64,000 nt of DNA from positions 1 to 64,000 of the forward strand of contig JASGMJ010000026.1 of the NCBI GenBank assembly GCA_030156535.1, given 5' to 3'. Position numbers and translations under genes: made by a program. Below are positions 26,135 through 34,558 of the stretch, one piece after another. The stretch comes from Candidatus Sumerlaeota bacterium. Lineage in GTDB: Bacteria; Sumerlaeota; Sumerlaeia; SLMS01; JAHLLQ01. The notes beneath the pieces are model-generated. The model did no database searches and had not been told where the DNA came from. It worked only from the letters and a program-made list of their open reading frames with translations. The number at the start of each line of letters is the position of its first letter. The first letter of the stretch is position 1.

Positions 26135-28858
26135 TTACTTGCCGAGAACAACCTGCGGCCGGTCGGTGCTCGTCACGACTGCCAGGCTCGACGGCGTGAA
26201 GAACATGATGCGGCTGGGGAAGAAGGTCAGGTTGGCCAAGTCGACGGACGCCTGATCGACGTCAGCAGTGTGGTAGCCGTTCGACATGCCGCGCCAACGG
26301 CCGTTGCTCAACATGGCCATCGCGGTGCCGAAGTTGCCCGGGCGCGAGAAGCGCACGATGGCCATTGATCTGTCGGTGGGGCGGTCGCCAGTGCCTGAGA
26401 GTTCCTGCCCGATGGTGTAATCGACGGAGGCGCCGCCGCGCACAAAGCCCGGCAGGTTCGGCCGCAACGGCACGCCGTCGACCATGTACATCGTGGCATT
26501 ACCGAAAACGGGGCTGCCAACATCGGGGATTGTTCGCACAAAGATACCTTCTGTGCGGTGCGTTCCGGCACCCTGAATCGCGACTGCTGCACGAACGCGG
26601 AACGCGGGAATATCTTCGCCGGTGCCAAGCGAGGTAACAAGATCGCGGTCCGTGTACTCACCGTCGCGCACCTGGAAGTTTTCGGAACCCTGGATCGTGA
26701 AATTGATACGTTGCCCGCTCGGAGCCTGGCCACGTCCCAAAATGATGACACTGGTGTTGTGGATTTCCATGCGGTCGATGGTGCCAACGCGCAGCGAGCG
26801 GGTGCGCCCAATGAAAATCGGCACGTTGAAGTTCTGCGTGATGATTCCGGCCGTCGCCGAACGGACGCGAACCGTCATGTCACCCGTGATGTTGCCGAAT
26901 TCGTCAACCACGACGTTGTTCGGCAGCAGCTCGACCTGGCCTGCTTCCGTGGGAAAGACAATGCCGAGGCCGTTCGTGTAGGACCAAATCTCTTCCTTGG
27001 TGATCGTGCCGCCCTCATTGGTGATTGTGCGGCTTTCGAGGAGATAGTAGTGATTTGTCAGGAAGCTGTTCCAGTCGAGAATGCCCATCGTATTCACACC
27101 ACCGTAGGCGATAGGATCGATGGGATCGAAGCGCGGGTCGTTACCGCCGAGGGCCATGAAGGACATGTCGCTCGTCACAATCCCAAGAGTGCCACCGGTC
27201 CAGATCGGGTTGTCGCAATCGATTTCGAAGTCATTCGAAGGAGCGGCAACGTCTACGTTCTCACCGTAGTTACTGTAAACGGAGGACATGGCTCGGTTGT
27301 TCGATGCGGCAACAGCAAGAACACGCGGGTCAGCTTTCAATTCATACTCATCAATATTGGCGCGGGAGTTGCCTGCCGAGAAGACCACGGCCACGTTCTG
27401 GTTCTGCGCAGCGATCAGTGCCTGCTCTTCTGCCTGGGTAAGCGGGACGACCTGCACATCGTCGCTTGGATCACAGATATCATTGGAGAATGGAATGCCC
27501 CAAGAGTTGTTGATCACGCGGGCACCGGAGCTCAGCACGAATGCAATCGCATCCTCAATGGCCGAAACGTTGATCAAGTCGGGCGCCCCGATCGCGCGCA
27601 CGCCGGTGATCGGCATGCCCGGGGCAACGCCCGTACCGGCCTCACCGTTGTTCGCGCGGCCAAAGGCAACACCGGCAACCGAGGTGCCATGCGAACCCGC
27701 GCTGCGGGGCTGGCATTCGATTGGGTTGCCGCTCTGATTGCGATTCGTGGCGGCGTCATAGCCACCCACGAGATTGATCTCTGCCATGTCCGATGCAACG
27801 CCATCGTCGATGATGGCGACGGAAACCTCGTCTGGCGGCCAGAAACCGTTGGCGTTCATCACGGCCCACGCTTCACGTAAGTCGATGTCCGCATCCTCCA
27901 CGGCATCCGGAAGCCAATCCGCATTCAGGTGCCACTGGTAGGGAAGCAGCGGGTCGTTGATTTCCGTCGCCGCGAAGTCCGCATCTGTCGGCTCGATCAC
28001 CACGCCGTTCGTGCCCAGCACGGCCAGGCGCACGGCCTGCTCGGCGTTCACGATACCCGCGCCGAAGTTGGTGGCCTGGGGATCGTCCACCGGAAGGGGG
28101 GAAGCCGAGTCGCGGATCAGCTGGTAGAGCTCCGTCTGCGTGAGGTTCGGATTGATCGAGAGAACCAGCGCGCAGATGCCCGACACCACCGGGGCCGCCG
28201 AGGACGTGCCGCCAAAGTCAGGTGTCACGTTGTCCGTGGTATATTGCGCGAACCAGTCCACGTCGGCGGCGACAACGCCCGTCGTCGCGTTCAGGGCCTT
28301 CACCACTTCCAGCGTCTTGTAGCCGTCGTTCGTGTCCAGCTTTGCGACCCAGAAATTGTTGAAGCTCTCGCGCACGGCGGTCAGGCCGTTCTTGGCCAGA
28401 ATGCCTTCGGCGTCGGCGCCCTCGGCAAACGTCACGACAACCTGGTCGCTGGTGCCGAGAACGCGGTCGCCCAGCTTGAAGACGGGGCCGGAGAACGCGA
28501 TGTCTTCCTGGCCGACAAGGTAGTCGGCGACGCTGAGGCCCGCGGCCTTCGCGTCCTTCGCGACGGCCGAGTCGGCGTCCACCTGCAGCAGCTTGGCGCC
28601 CGAGGCGCTGGAGGCCACCGCAGCGGCCTTCTCGAGGACACTGGGCGAGCCCGGCAGACCGGGGGCGTATTTCACGATCGCCTGATCGTCCACCAGTTCG
28701 AGGTACAGGGTGCGCTCGCCCTGCTGGAGCACCACGTCGGCGACGGCCGGAAAGCCGACATCCTCCGCGACAGTCGGCACGGCGGCAATGGCGTTGAATG
28801 CCAGTGCGGCCCCCACCGCCAACAGCGTGCGCGGCAATCTCTTCACACCTGCAATCAT
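26135..28858 (-). CDS. Subtilisin-like (S8) serine protease with circularly permuted catalytic motifs
   Basis: This 907-residue secreted protein has a signal peptide (about 1-31) and a propeptide-like region ending near 205. The Ser motif comes first (FGGTSSAAPVVSG, nucleophile S219) with its trailing helices (INPNLTQTELYQLIRDSA). Next is the normal start of an S8 domain (NDPLLPYQWHLN, about 301), the Asp motif (AIIDDGV, D351), the His motif (GSHGTSVAG, H390) and the oxyanion Asn (VVFSAGNS, N497). Chain order is therefore Ser-Asp-His-Asn instead of Asp-His-Asn-Ser. After VDVAAPSNDF, where GTSMAAP would normally follow, the chain runs into about 340 residues of beta-rich sequence with no second Ser motif. 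The segment appears moved, not lost, so activity is plausible. A hairpin terminator follows. Confidence 0.88.
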   Translation of the reverse strand: MIAGVKRLPRTLLAVGAALAFNAIAAVPTVAEDVGFPAVADVVLQQGERTLYLELVDDQAIVKYAPGLPGSPSVLEKAAAVASSASGAKLLQVDADSAVAKDAKAAGLSVADYLVGQEDIAFSGPVFKLGDRVLGTSDQVVVTFAEGADAEGILAKNGLTAVRESFNNFWVAKLDTNDGYKTLEVVKALNATTGVVAADVDWFAQYTTDNVTPDFGGTSSAAPVVSGICALVLSINPNLTQTELYQLIRDSASPLPVDDPQATNFGAGIVNAEQAVRLAVLGTNGVVIEPTDADFAATEINDPLLPYQWHLNADWLPDAVEDADIDLREAWAVMNANGFWPPDEVSVAIIDDGVASDMAEINLVGGYDAATNRNQSGNPIECQPRSAGSHGTSVAGVAFGRANNGEAGTGVAPGMPITGVRAIGAPDLINVSAIEDAIAFVLSSGARVINNSWGIPFSNDICDPSDDVQVVPLTQAEEQALIAAQNQNVAVVFSAGNSRANIDEYELKADPRVLAVAASNNRAMSSVYSNYGENVDVAAPSNDFEIDCDNPIWTGGTLGIVTSDMSFMALGGNDPRFDPIDPIAYGGVNTMGILDWNSFLTNHYYLLESRTITNEGGTITKEEIWSYTNGLGIVFPTEAGQVELLPNNVVVDEFGNITGDMTVRVRSATAGIITQNFNVPIFIGRTRSLRVGTIDRMEIHNTSVIILGRGQAPSGQRINFTIQGSENFQVRDGEYTDRDLVTSLGTGEDIPAFRVRAAVAIQGAGTHRTEGIFVRTIPDVGSPVFGNATMYMVDGVPLRPNLPGFVRGGASVDYTIGQELSGTGDRPTDRSMAIVRFSRPGNFGTAMAMLSNGRWRGMSNGYHTADVDQASVDLANLTFFPSRIMFFTPSSLAVVTSTDRPQVVLGK

Positions 28859-28918
28859 GGATGTTTCTCCTGTGCCAGATGCTCCACTTGTTACGAGAAG
28901 CGTTCACGGCAAAATATC

Positions 28919-28936
28919 AAACACTATCAAGTGTTT
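28919..28936. promoter_or_regulatory. Inverted repeat in the protease promoter region
   Basis: AAACACT (28919-28925) and AGTGTTT (28930-28936) form a perfect 7-bp inverted repeat with a 4-nt centre, about 60 nt upstream of the protease start. A TTGATA sequence overlaps it on the minus strand and could be a -35 element, so a repressor site is plausible. Confidence 0.4.
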
Positions 28937-29075
28937 ATTGTACGGGGAAATGGGCGACGGCTACCAGTGTGGTCAACTGCTTTCCCGGGGATGAGGAAGG
29001 GGAAAAGCGCCGCCCCTATCGCTCCTTGTTTCTCCACCTGATACGGGGGCCACGAGGCGTTCCTGAATCTCCCGT

Positions 29076-29378
29076 TCACGACGCGGTGATGGCCTCTTCG
29101 CCGCCATTCTGCTCGCTGGCGCACACTTCCTCCTCGGCGGCCACGGCGCCCGTCCGGCGGGCGTACTCTTCAAGGTCCGCCAGACAGCGGAACAACTCCT
29201 CGAAGTCCTCCTTCCACACCATTACGCGGTTACGCAGCTTCCGATCGCCCTCTTTGCGCGTGCTCTCGCTGATGACGATATAGCGTTCGCCTTTGGTGTC
29301 GCGTTTGATGTCGAGGTAGTAGGTACGCTTGCCGCCCCCGAACCTCCGTGTGAAAACTTCGTCATGATTTACCATCAT
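29076..29378 (-). CDS. DUF3276 (PUR-alpha-like) nucleic-acid-binding protein
   Basis: This 100-residue protein matches the bacterial PUR-alpha/DUF3276 fold: basic strands (FTRRFGGGKRTYYLDIK; ERYIVISESTRKEG; RNRVMVWKEDFEELFRCLAD). Relatives in Bacteroidetes and spirochaetes bind single-stranded DNA or RNA, and Borrelia BpuR is a regulator. The ATG at 29378 (tandem ATG at 29375) is chosen because GGGGACGG lies just upstream and the family begins there. The C-terminus is acidic. It diverges from the DUF507 gene across a 349-nt gap. Confidence 0.85.
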   Translation of the reverse strand: MMVNHDEVFTRRFGGGKRTYYLDIKRDTKGERYIVISESTRKEGDRKLRNRVMVWKEDFEELFRCLADLEEYARRTGAVAAEEEVCASEQNGGEEAITAS

Positions 29379-29727
29379 ACCGTCCCCATGGCTCTGTGGC
29401 TCTTTTGATCCATCTGATGCATCGGCGAGAAAAAAAAGCCGTCTCGGCGCCCCCCGAACCGGCACCCTGCCAGCGAATCGTATTGCCAGCGATTCCCCAC
29501 CGATAACACGATTAAAAACTCACCTTCGAGAATTCATGGGACAGATCATGCCAGATTTCAACCCCATTTTGCAGCCTTGTAATTTTGTGGCAGCCTCCTC
29601 CTGAGCCCCTTCTCGCCAATTCTCGGAACGAACGGACAGGAGACCGGGACAAGCGCCAAACCACATGAGATAAACCAAGCAACATCAGCCCTTTACAGAT
29701 CGCGCCCTGCAAGGAGACCGGAGTTAC
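29379..29727. other. Divergent intergenic region, DUF3276 / DUF507
   Basis: There is no open frame of note. A small GCCG-AGA-CGGC hairpin followed by seven T residues lies at about 29428-29445 when read on the minus strand, too short in the stem to call a terminator. Otherwise the stretch is moderately AT-rich and presumably holds the two divergent promoters, which I could not place. Confidence 0.4.
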
Positions 29728-30006
29728 ATGAACGTATCGCGCAAGCATCTCGACTACCTCACCTTCCAGATTTACCGTACGCTGAAGGAGAATCCCCGGG
29801 TGCCAATTTTGAACGCCGACCTCACCGTCGCCGTCATCCGCAGCCAAATTGTCGAAAATTTGCGCATCGAGCAGGAACTCGAAAAAGAGGCCGAGGCGAT
29901 GCTCAAATCCCACCGCCGCGAGATCATCGAGCAGGGCGCGGACTACCGCAAACTCGTGCGCGAAGGAATGAAGACGCTCGCCCGCAAGAAGGGCTTCACT
30001 CTCTGA
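29728..30006 (+). CDS. DUF507 family protein
   Basis: A 92-residue, strongly charged, largely helical protein (LDYLTFQIYRTLKENPRV; NLRIEQELEKEAEAMLKSHR; YRKLVREGMKTLARKKGF). The pattern matches DUF507, a small cytoplasmic family of unknown function found in deltaproteobacterial-type lineages and others. AAGGAGACCGGAG precedes the ATG. The next gene, a lipoprotein amidase, starts 47 nt downstream in the same direction, but no shared function is evident. Confidence 0.85.
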   Translation: MNVSRKHLDYLTFQIYRTLKENPRVPILNADLTVAVIRSQIVENLRIEQELEKEAEAMLKSHRREIIEQGADYRKLVREGMKTLARKKGFTL

Positions 30007-30053
30007 AGCCCCCCCTGCCTGGCCAAAACCGCCCACGCGAAAAGGAGACGAAA

Positions 30054-30242
30054 ATGGGAAGCACCACGATTGCGATCAAGAGCGCCATGCTCGCCGCGTC
30101 AGCGGTTGCACTGATTGCCTGCACGTTCGTCACGAAGAAGCCCGCACCGTCAAAGTCCACCGCTCCCGTCGTACGCATCTACAAGCACGCGGCCTGGAGC
30201 CCGATCCCCCCAAGGGCGTCGACGGCGACGGCATCCGCATGA
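30054..30242 (+). pseudogene. Lipoprotein signal and linker part of a frameshifted amidase gene
   Basis: The frame opens with an ATG preceded by AAAAGGAGACG and encodes a lipoprotein signal (MLAASAVALIACTFVTKKPA). It stays plausible through VVRIYKHAA and then becomes unlikely low-complexity sequence up to a stop at 30240-30242. The overlapping frame that continues as the amidase reads [20 protein letters not shown] from about 30194, so one missing base at about 30192-30197 separates the parts. This could be a true mutation, a sequencing error or, less likely, programmed slippage. Confidence 0.65.
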
Positions 30243-31060
30243 ACCTCGCCCCCGGCGATACCATGGAGACCGGCGGCCTGACGATCACCCTGCAGACCAC
30301 CATCCCCGCCGAGCAACGTGGCGACGGCGTGATGGACAAGGACCAGGTCACTCTTCGCCTCGACAAGAACGGCTCCACCGACACCCGCACCGTTGACGAG
30401 GGCGACGCCTTCAACTGGCAGGGCCACCACGTCGCCATCGTCGCCGTCTACGCCAAGAAGGGCGACCTCGGCTTCGGCTCGACCGTCATCGAGGCCGCCA
30501 CCGTGGACTCGCTCCCCGCCGAGGTCGCCCGCTCCACCACCGCCAACGGCCCCGAGCACCGCCTGCGCGTGAAACACACGCTCGACAAACTGACGCTCCA
30601 CCACAGCGCCACGCCCCTCAATCCCGGCGACGACCTCGCCCAGAAGCTCATCAACATGCAGAAGTGGGGCGAATCCGACCGCAACTGGTGGGACATCCCC
30701 TACCACTTCATCATCGCCCTCGACGGCAGCGTCTACGAAGCCCGCGACTACCACTATGTCGGCGACACCAACACGCGCTACAACCCCCGCGGGCACTTTC
30801 TCATCAACTGCTATGGCAACTACATGACGGCCGAACCCAACGAGGCTCAGCTCGACACCATCGTCAACCTGATGGCTTGGGCCGCTGCGGAGTACGGCAT
30901 CAGCACAGACGAAATCTACGGCCACGGCGACCTCGCCCAGACCTCATGCCCCGGCGCCAACCTCCAGAAGTACATCGACGACGGCACGTTCAAACGCCGC
31001 GTCGACGACGTCCTGGCCAAGGGCCAGCCTCGCCTGCAATGGCTGGAGACCATGGAGTAG
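30239..31060 (+). CDS. N-acetylmuramoyl-L-alanine amidase (Amidase_2 / PGRP type), main part
   Basis: This is the main domain (273 residues from the internal ATG) of an amidase that cleaves the MurNAc-L-Ala bond of peptidoglycan. An N-terminal beta-rich region is followed by the zinc amidase domain: [43 protein letters not shown] and [17 protein letters not shown], supplying the His/His/Cys ligands. True translation probably began at 30054 with a lipoprotein signal, now out of frame because of a one-base difference near 30195. From 30239 alone the product would lack export. A 7-bp hairpin follows the stop. Confidence 0.85.
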   Translation: MNLAPGDTMETGGLTITLQTTIPAEQRGDGVMDKDQVTLRLDKNGSTDTRTVDEGDAFNWQGHHVAIVAVYAKKGDLGFGSTVIEAATVDSLPAEVARSTTANGPEHRLRVKHTLDKLTLHHSATPLNPGDDLAQKLINMQKWGESDRNWWDIPYHFIIALDGSVYEARDYHYVGDTNTRYNPRGHFLINCYGNYMTAEPNEAQLDTIVNLMAWAAAEYGISTDEIYGHGDLAQTSCPGANLQKYIDDGTFKRRVDDVLAKGQPRLQWLETME

Positions 31061-31063
31061 GAA

Positions 31064-31080
31064 GGGCGTCCTTGACGCCC
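31064..31080 (+). terminator. Hairpin terminator after the amidase
   Basis: GGGCGTC (31064-31070) and GACGCCC (31074-31080) form a perfect 7-bp stem with a CTT loop, 3 nt after the amidase stop. Confidence 0.55.
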
Positions 31081-31163
31081 AAAGGCGGGCGAGGCAACAG
31101 CAAGGGCGGAAAGCCGTAGGGGCATCCAAACGCCACGACGCGCCGATTGTAAGAGGAAAGGGA

Positions 31164-32414
31164 ATGCGCATGCAGAAGTTCATGCAGGCCCCGGACGCCC
31201 CCCCGCCGCGCATCGTATACCTCAAGGTCGAAAACTTCCGCGCCTTGCGCTCGGTGGAGTTTCAGAATCTGACACCTCTTACGGCGTTGCTCGGCCCGAA
31301 CGGCAGCGGCAAGTCCACCGTCTTCGACGTGTTCGCCTTCCTGTCGGAATGCTTTCAGTACGGGCTGCGCAAAGCTTGGGACCGGCGTGGACGCGCCAAG
31401 GAGCTGAAGACGCGGGGAAGCGACGGGCCCGTGGTAATCCAGCTCAAATACCGCGAGGAGCCAAAGAAGCCCCTTATCACCTATTACCTCGCGATCAACG
31501 AGGAAAACGGATTCCCCGTTGTCGTGGAGGAATGGCTGCAATGGAAGAGGGGTTCGTACGGCAGGCCCTTCCGCTTTCTCGATTACAAGCGTGGCATCGG
31601 GCGGGCAGCGAGTGGCGAGTTGCCCGATGAACAGGACGAGAGAGTTGAGAAACAACTCAACTCACCGGACCTGATTGCCGTCAATACCTTGGGCCAGTTC
31701 GCCGAACATCCGCGCGTCGCCGCCCTGCGCGACTTCATCACGGACTGGTATGTTTCCTATCTCTCCACGGCCGATGCCCGCAGTCTCCCAGAGTCCGGCC
31801 CCCAGGAACGGCTTTCGCGCACCGGCGACAATCTTCCCAACGTCATTCAGTTCCTCAAAGAGCAGCACCCCGACAGACTTGAGCAGATTTTTTCCGTCCT
31901 GAGACAAAGAATACCGCGATTGCAGGAAGTGCTGGCAGAGCCCATGCCCGACGGAAGGCTCTTGCTTCAGATCAAGGATGGCCCCTTTGCGCAGCCAGTG
32001 TTGGCGAAATTCGCCTCCGACGGCACGCTCAAAATGCTGGCTTACCTCCTGGTCCTCTATGATCCGTCTCCGCCCCGCTTAATCGGCGTTGAGGAACCAG
32101 AAAACTTTCTGCATCCACGCCTTCTGCCCGAGCTGGCTGAGGAATGCCGCAGGGCCGCCGCGCGCAGCCAGCTCCTCGTCACCACGCATTCCCCTTTCTT
32201 CCTCAACAGCCTGCGCCCCGAAGAAGTTCGCATTCTCTACCGCGACGAGCAAGGATACACGAAGGCCATCCGTGCCGATGAGATAGATGGTATCCCGGAG
32301 TTCCTCGCCGAAGGCGCCTCGCTCGGGCATCTCTGGATGGAAGGGCGGTTTGGCCTTGGAGACCCGCTCGTCAACGCGGGTGCTCCCCGCCGCAGGGGGA
32401 AGTCCAGGCCATGA
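31164..32414 (+). CDS. AAA-family (AAA_21, SMC/OLD-like) ATPase
   Basis: This 416-residue ATPase has the SMC/ABC-type arrangement. Walker A is at 43-51 ([16 protein letters not shown]), a signature-like region is [17 protein letters not shown], Walker B is [19 protein letters not shown], and the H-loop is [15 protein letters not shown] helical insert separates the halves. It starts from an ATG with GAGGAAAGGGA upstream and overlaps the DUF4276 gene by 4 nt. OLD-like ATPases paired with a small TOPRIM-like partner are a recurring defence design (PARIS: AAA_15 with DUF4435). Membership of such a system is inferred. Confidence 0.88.
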   Translation: MRMQKFMQAPDAPPPRIVYLKVENFRALRSVEFQNLTPLTALLGPNGSGKSTVFDVFAFLSECFQYGLRKAWDRRGRAKELKTRGSDGPVVIQLKYREEPKKPLITYYLAINEENGFPVVVEEWLQWKRGSYGRPFRFLDYKRGIGRAASGELPDEQDERVEKQLNSPDLIAVNTLGQFAEHPRVAALRDFITDWYVSYLSTADARSLPESGPQERLSRTGDNLPNVIQFLKEQHPDRLEQIFSVLRQRIPRLQEVLAEPMPDGRLLLQIKDGPFAQPVLAKFASDGTLKMLAYLLVLYDPSPPRLIGVEEPENFLHPRLLPELAEECRRAAARSQLLVTTHSPFFLNSLRPEEVRILYRDEQGYTKAIRADEIDGIPEFLAEGASLGHLWMEGRFGLGDPLVNAGAPRRRGKSRP

Positions 32415-33031
32415 GGGTCGAGCACCTCGAAGTCTTCGTCGAGGAACCTTCCATGGAAGCGGCACTGGGAATCCTGCTGCCCCGGGTCCTTGGCGAATCG
32501 GTCAGCTATGCCATCTACAACATGGGCGACAAGCTCCAGCTTCTCGAACGCCTGCCCGGCCGCCTGAGAGCTTATGCGAGTTGGCTTCCCGCAAGTTGGC
32601 GCATCCTCGTCTTGGTCGACCGTGACCGCGACGATTGTAGAGAGTTGAAGCAAAAGCTGGAAGCGGCGGCCCGTGAAGCGGGACTCCCCACTTCATCCTG
32701 CCGCAACCACGGCACATGGTATGTTGCCAATAGAATCGTCGTTGAAGAACTCGAAAACTGGTTCTTTGGGGACCCCGATGCGCTTCGCAAAGCCTATCCG
32801 AGAATCCCCCGAAACCTTGAGGCGGGGGCGAAATTTCGCGATCCCGACAACATCCCCTTCACATGGGAAACGATCGAGAAGGAACTGCGGAAGCGCGGGT
32901 ACTTCAAAGCCGGTCTCGCGAAAATTGAACTGGCGCGCAATGTCGCCCCTCACATGATTCCGGAACGCAATCGCTCCCGAAGCTTTCAGGTCTTCCTCCG
33001 CACGTTGACTGAGTGCATGACCTCGGCATGA
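32411..33031 (+). CDS. DUF4276 family protein, TOPRIM-like partner of the ATPase
   Basis: This 206-residue protein matches DUF4276. The TOPRIM-like signature is visible: a glutamate loop ([16 protein letters not shown], about 7-22) and a hydrophobic strand ending in D-x-D ([12 protein letters not shown], about 63-74). A conserved block [18 protein letters not shown] follows. The start codon overlaps the ATPase stop (ATGA), so they are translationally coupled. A bidirectional terminator follows. In OLD-type systems the ATPase controls the partner nuclease; here nuclease activity is a prediction from motifs only. Confidence 0.85.
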   Translation: MRVEHLEVFVEEPSMEAALGILLPRVLGESVSYAIYNMGDKLQLLERLPGRLRAYASWLPASWRILVLVDRDRDDCRELKQKLEAAAREAGLPTSSCRNHGTWYVANRIVVEELENWFFGDPDALRKAYPRIPRNLEAGAKFRDPDNIPFTWETIEKELRKRGYFKAGLAKIELARNVAPHMIPERNRSRSFQVFLRTLTECMTSA

Positions 33032-33051
33032 GAGCATCCCCCCGCCACGCA

Positions 33052-33082
33052 AACGGGCCGCGACTCCTCGTCGCGGCCCGTT
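33052..33082. terminator. Strong bidirectional terminator hairpin
   Basis: AACGGGCCGCGA (33052-33063) pairs perfectly with TCGCGGCCCGTT (33071-33082), and one further C-G pair leaves a 5-nt loop. It sits between convergent genes ending at 33031 (plus) and 33119 (minus). Confidence 0.85.
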
Positions 33083-33118
33083 GTATTTCGTGCGTTGTTC
33101 GTGCCGCGCGGGCGGCAG

Positions 33119-34372
33119 TTACTTGTCGAAGTCCACCGGGATGAAGGCCAGCGGCGTGGGAAGGCACGACGCGCCCGGGGGCGAGTAGCGCAGGCGGATC
33201 GTCTCGGTGGTGCCTTCGGGCACCGGCGGGAAGACCTGCACGACGACGTACTCGGGCGCCGACTTGTTGACGAGTTTGTCGCTCGGAATCGAAACGGCTC
33301 CGGCGGGGTACATTCCCTCGCTCACCATCATCGTGTTCGCCATGCCGCCGCACCACTCGCTGCCGAAACGCGCGTTCCACGTAACGAGGGCCAGGCCGCG
33401 TCCGTCGCTGCTGGCGCGTTCGATCTCGATGTCGTACATCACGCCGTAGTTGCCCTTGAGCACGGCGGGTTCGTCGATTGTGTGTTCGGTGCCCGTGACC
33501 CACGGGTCGTCCTTGCCGTCGGCGATGACGAGACGCTGGGGGCCGTCGGCGGTGTCGAGCACGAAGTCCTCCTCGCCGAGCACCAGATAGTTGCTGACGC
33601 CAAAGAGGCCGCGTCCGGCACCGCTATGGCTCTTGGTGGGGAGCACTTCTCTGATGCGCTTGGCGGCGGCGGGACCGGATTCCTCGGGCGCCGTTTGCAG
33701 CACGCTGACGCGGCCGGGCTGGTCGATCAGGAACTCATAGAGCCCGTGCACGAGATCGTTGTACAGCACAGTGCGCGCTTCCATTTCCGGGTCGATGGCG
33801 ATCGCACCGCCGACGGGCACAGTGCGGGTGCCCGTCTCGGGTTCGGACGTAAAGAATTCCAGGAGCCCGGTCTTGCCGATGTGGAAGTAGTTGCCGCTGG
33901 GCTCGGGGTGCGCGCGGCGCAACATGCGGATGTTCATCGGCTGGTCGCCGAGGTTCTCGATCACGGCGGTGATCTTGCGCGGAATCTTGGCGGGTTCCTT
34001 CACACCGTTGACGTTGTAGACGTACAGGCGGACGGTGCCGGGTTGCACCTCCTCGCGCATGGAGACGGCCTCGGGGATGCGGATGTACTCCGGGTCGTCG
34101 GAGATCATGTACTGCGGGCCGGGCAGAACGACCTTGCGGAAGGGAATCTTGGGCACGGCGTCGAGATCGCCCAGGCCTTCGAGCGTCACGCTGCCGCCCT
34201 GCGGGGCCTCGCGCAGGATGCGGTTGTGCTCGGGGCTGACCATGGCTGCTTCGATCGCCGCAGCAGCCGCCTGACTCTTTGCGGCTTCGGCTGCCTCGTT
34301 CATGACATTGCCCTCCGATGTTGCCGCGCAGCCAGCCATCAGAACAGCTGCCGCGATCATGAATTTGCGCAT
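33119..34372 (-). CDS. Uncharacterised lipoprotein
   Basis: This 417-residue protein starts with a lipoprotein signal (MRKFMIAAAVLMAGCAA, lipobox Cys15). An Ala/Glu helix follows, then predominantly beta sequence (TVRLYVYNVNGVKEPAKIPR; FHIGKTGLLEFFTSEPETG). No catalytic motif or named family was recognised. The ATG at 34372 is chosen for the signal peptide and AGGAAGC upstream; longer readings run into the divergent promoter. It diverges from a glycosidase lipoprotein, and a LacI-like operator palindrome sits in the shared 186-nt gap, so the two may be co-regulated. Confidence 0.8.
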   Translation of the reverse strand: MRKFMIAAAVLMAGCAATSEGNVMNEAAEAAKSQAAAAAIEAAMVSPEHNRILREAPQGGSVTLEGLGDLDAVPKIPFRKVVLPGPQYMISDDPEYIRIPEAVSMREEVQPGTVRLYVYNVNGVKEPAKIPRKITAVIENLGDQPMNIRMLRRAHPEPSGNYFHIGKTGLLEFFTSEPETGTRTVPVGGAIAIDPEMEARTVLYNDLVHGLYEFLIDQPGRVSVLQTAPEESGPAAAKRIREVLPTKSHSGAGRGLFGVSNYLVLGEEDFVLDTADGPQRLVIADGKDDPWVTGTEHTIDEPAVLKGNYGVMYDIEIERASSDGRGLALVTWNARFGSEWCGGMANTMMVSEGMYPAGAVSIPSDKLVNKSAPEYVVVQVFPPVPEGTTETIRLRYSPPGASCLPTPLAFIPVDFDK

Positions 34373-34509
34373 AGCTTCCTGCTCCTCGGTACGGATCGTT
34401 TCCGCCAACGGCGAAGAAGGGAATGTGCGGGCAGAGGACCCCGGCCGCAACAGGCATCGACGGAGCGCTTCGGGCGGCGACAAAGCCGCTTGCACTCCCG
34501 CGGGCGCGG

Positions 34510-34523
34510 GCGTAAGCGCTTAC
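34510..34523. promoter_or_regulatory. LacI-family operator palindrome in divergent promoter
   Basis: GTAAGCGCTTAC (34511-34522) is a perfect 12-bp palindrome. With its flanks (CGTAAGCGCTTACA) it matches the LacI/GalR-family consensus TGTAAGCGCTTACA at 13 of 14 positions. It lies 37 nt before the glycosidase start and about 140 nt before the divergent lipoprotein start. No LacI-family gene is in the window. Confidence 0.65.
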
Positions 34524-34558
34524 ACCCCCATCGCCATCTTCGGGAGGAACCCAACTCC

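Noticed and set aside
29428-29445. Terminator with seven T residues in the DUF3276/DUF507 gap
   Set aside because: The stem is only 4 bp and it lies upstream of both genes, so it has no transcript to end.
33095-34558. Upstream extension of the glycosidase frame over 480 codons
   Set aside because: It is antisense to the lipoprotein gene at 33119-34372, and the true start with a lipoprotein signal is at 34559.
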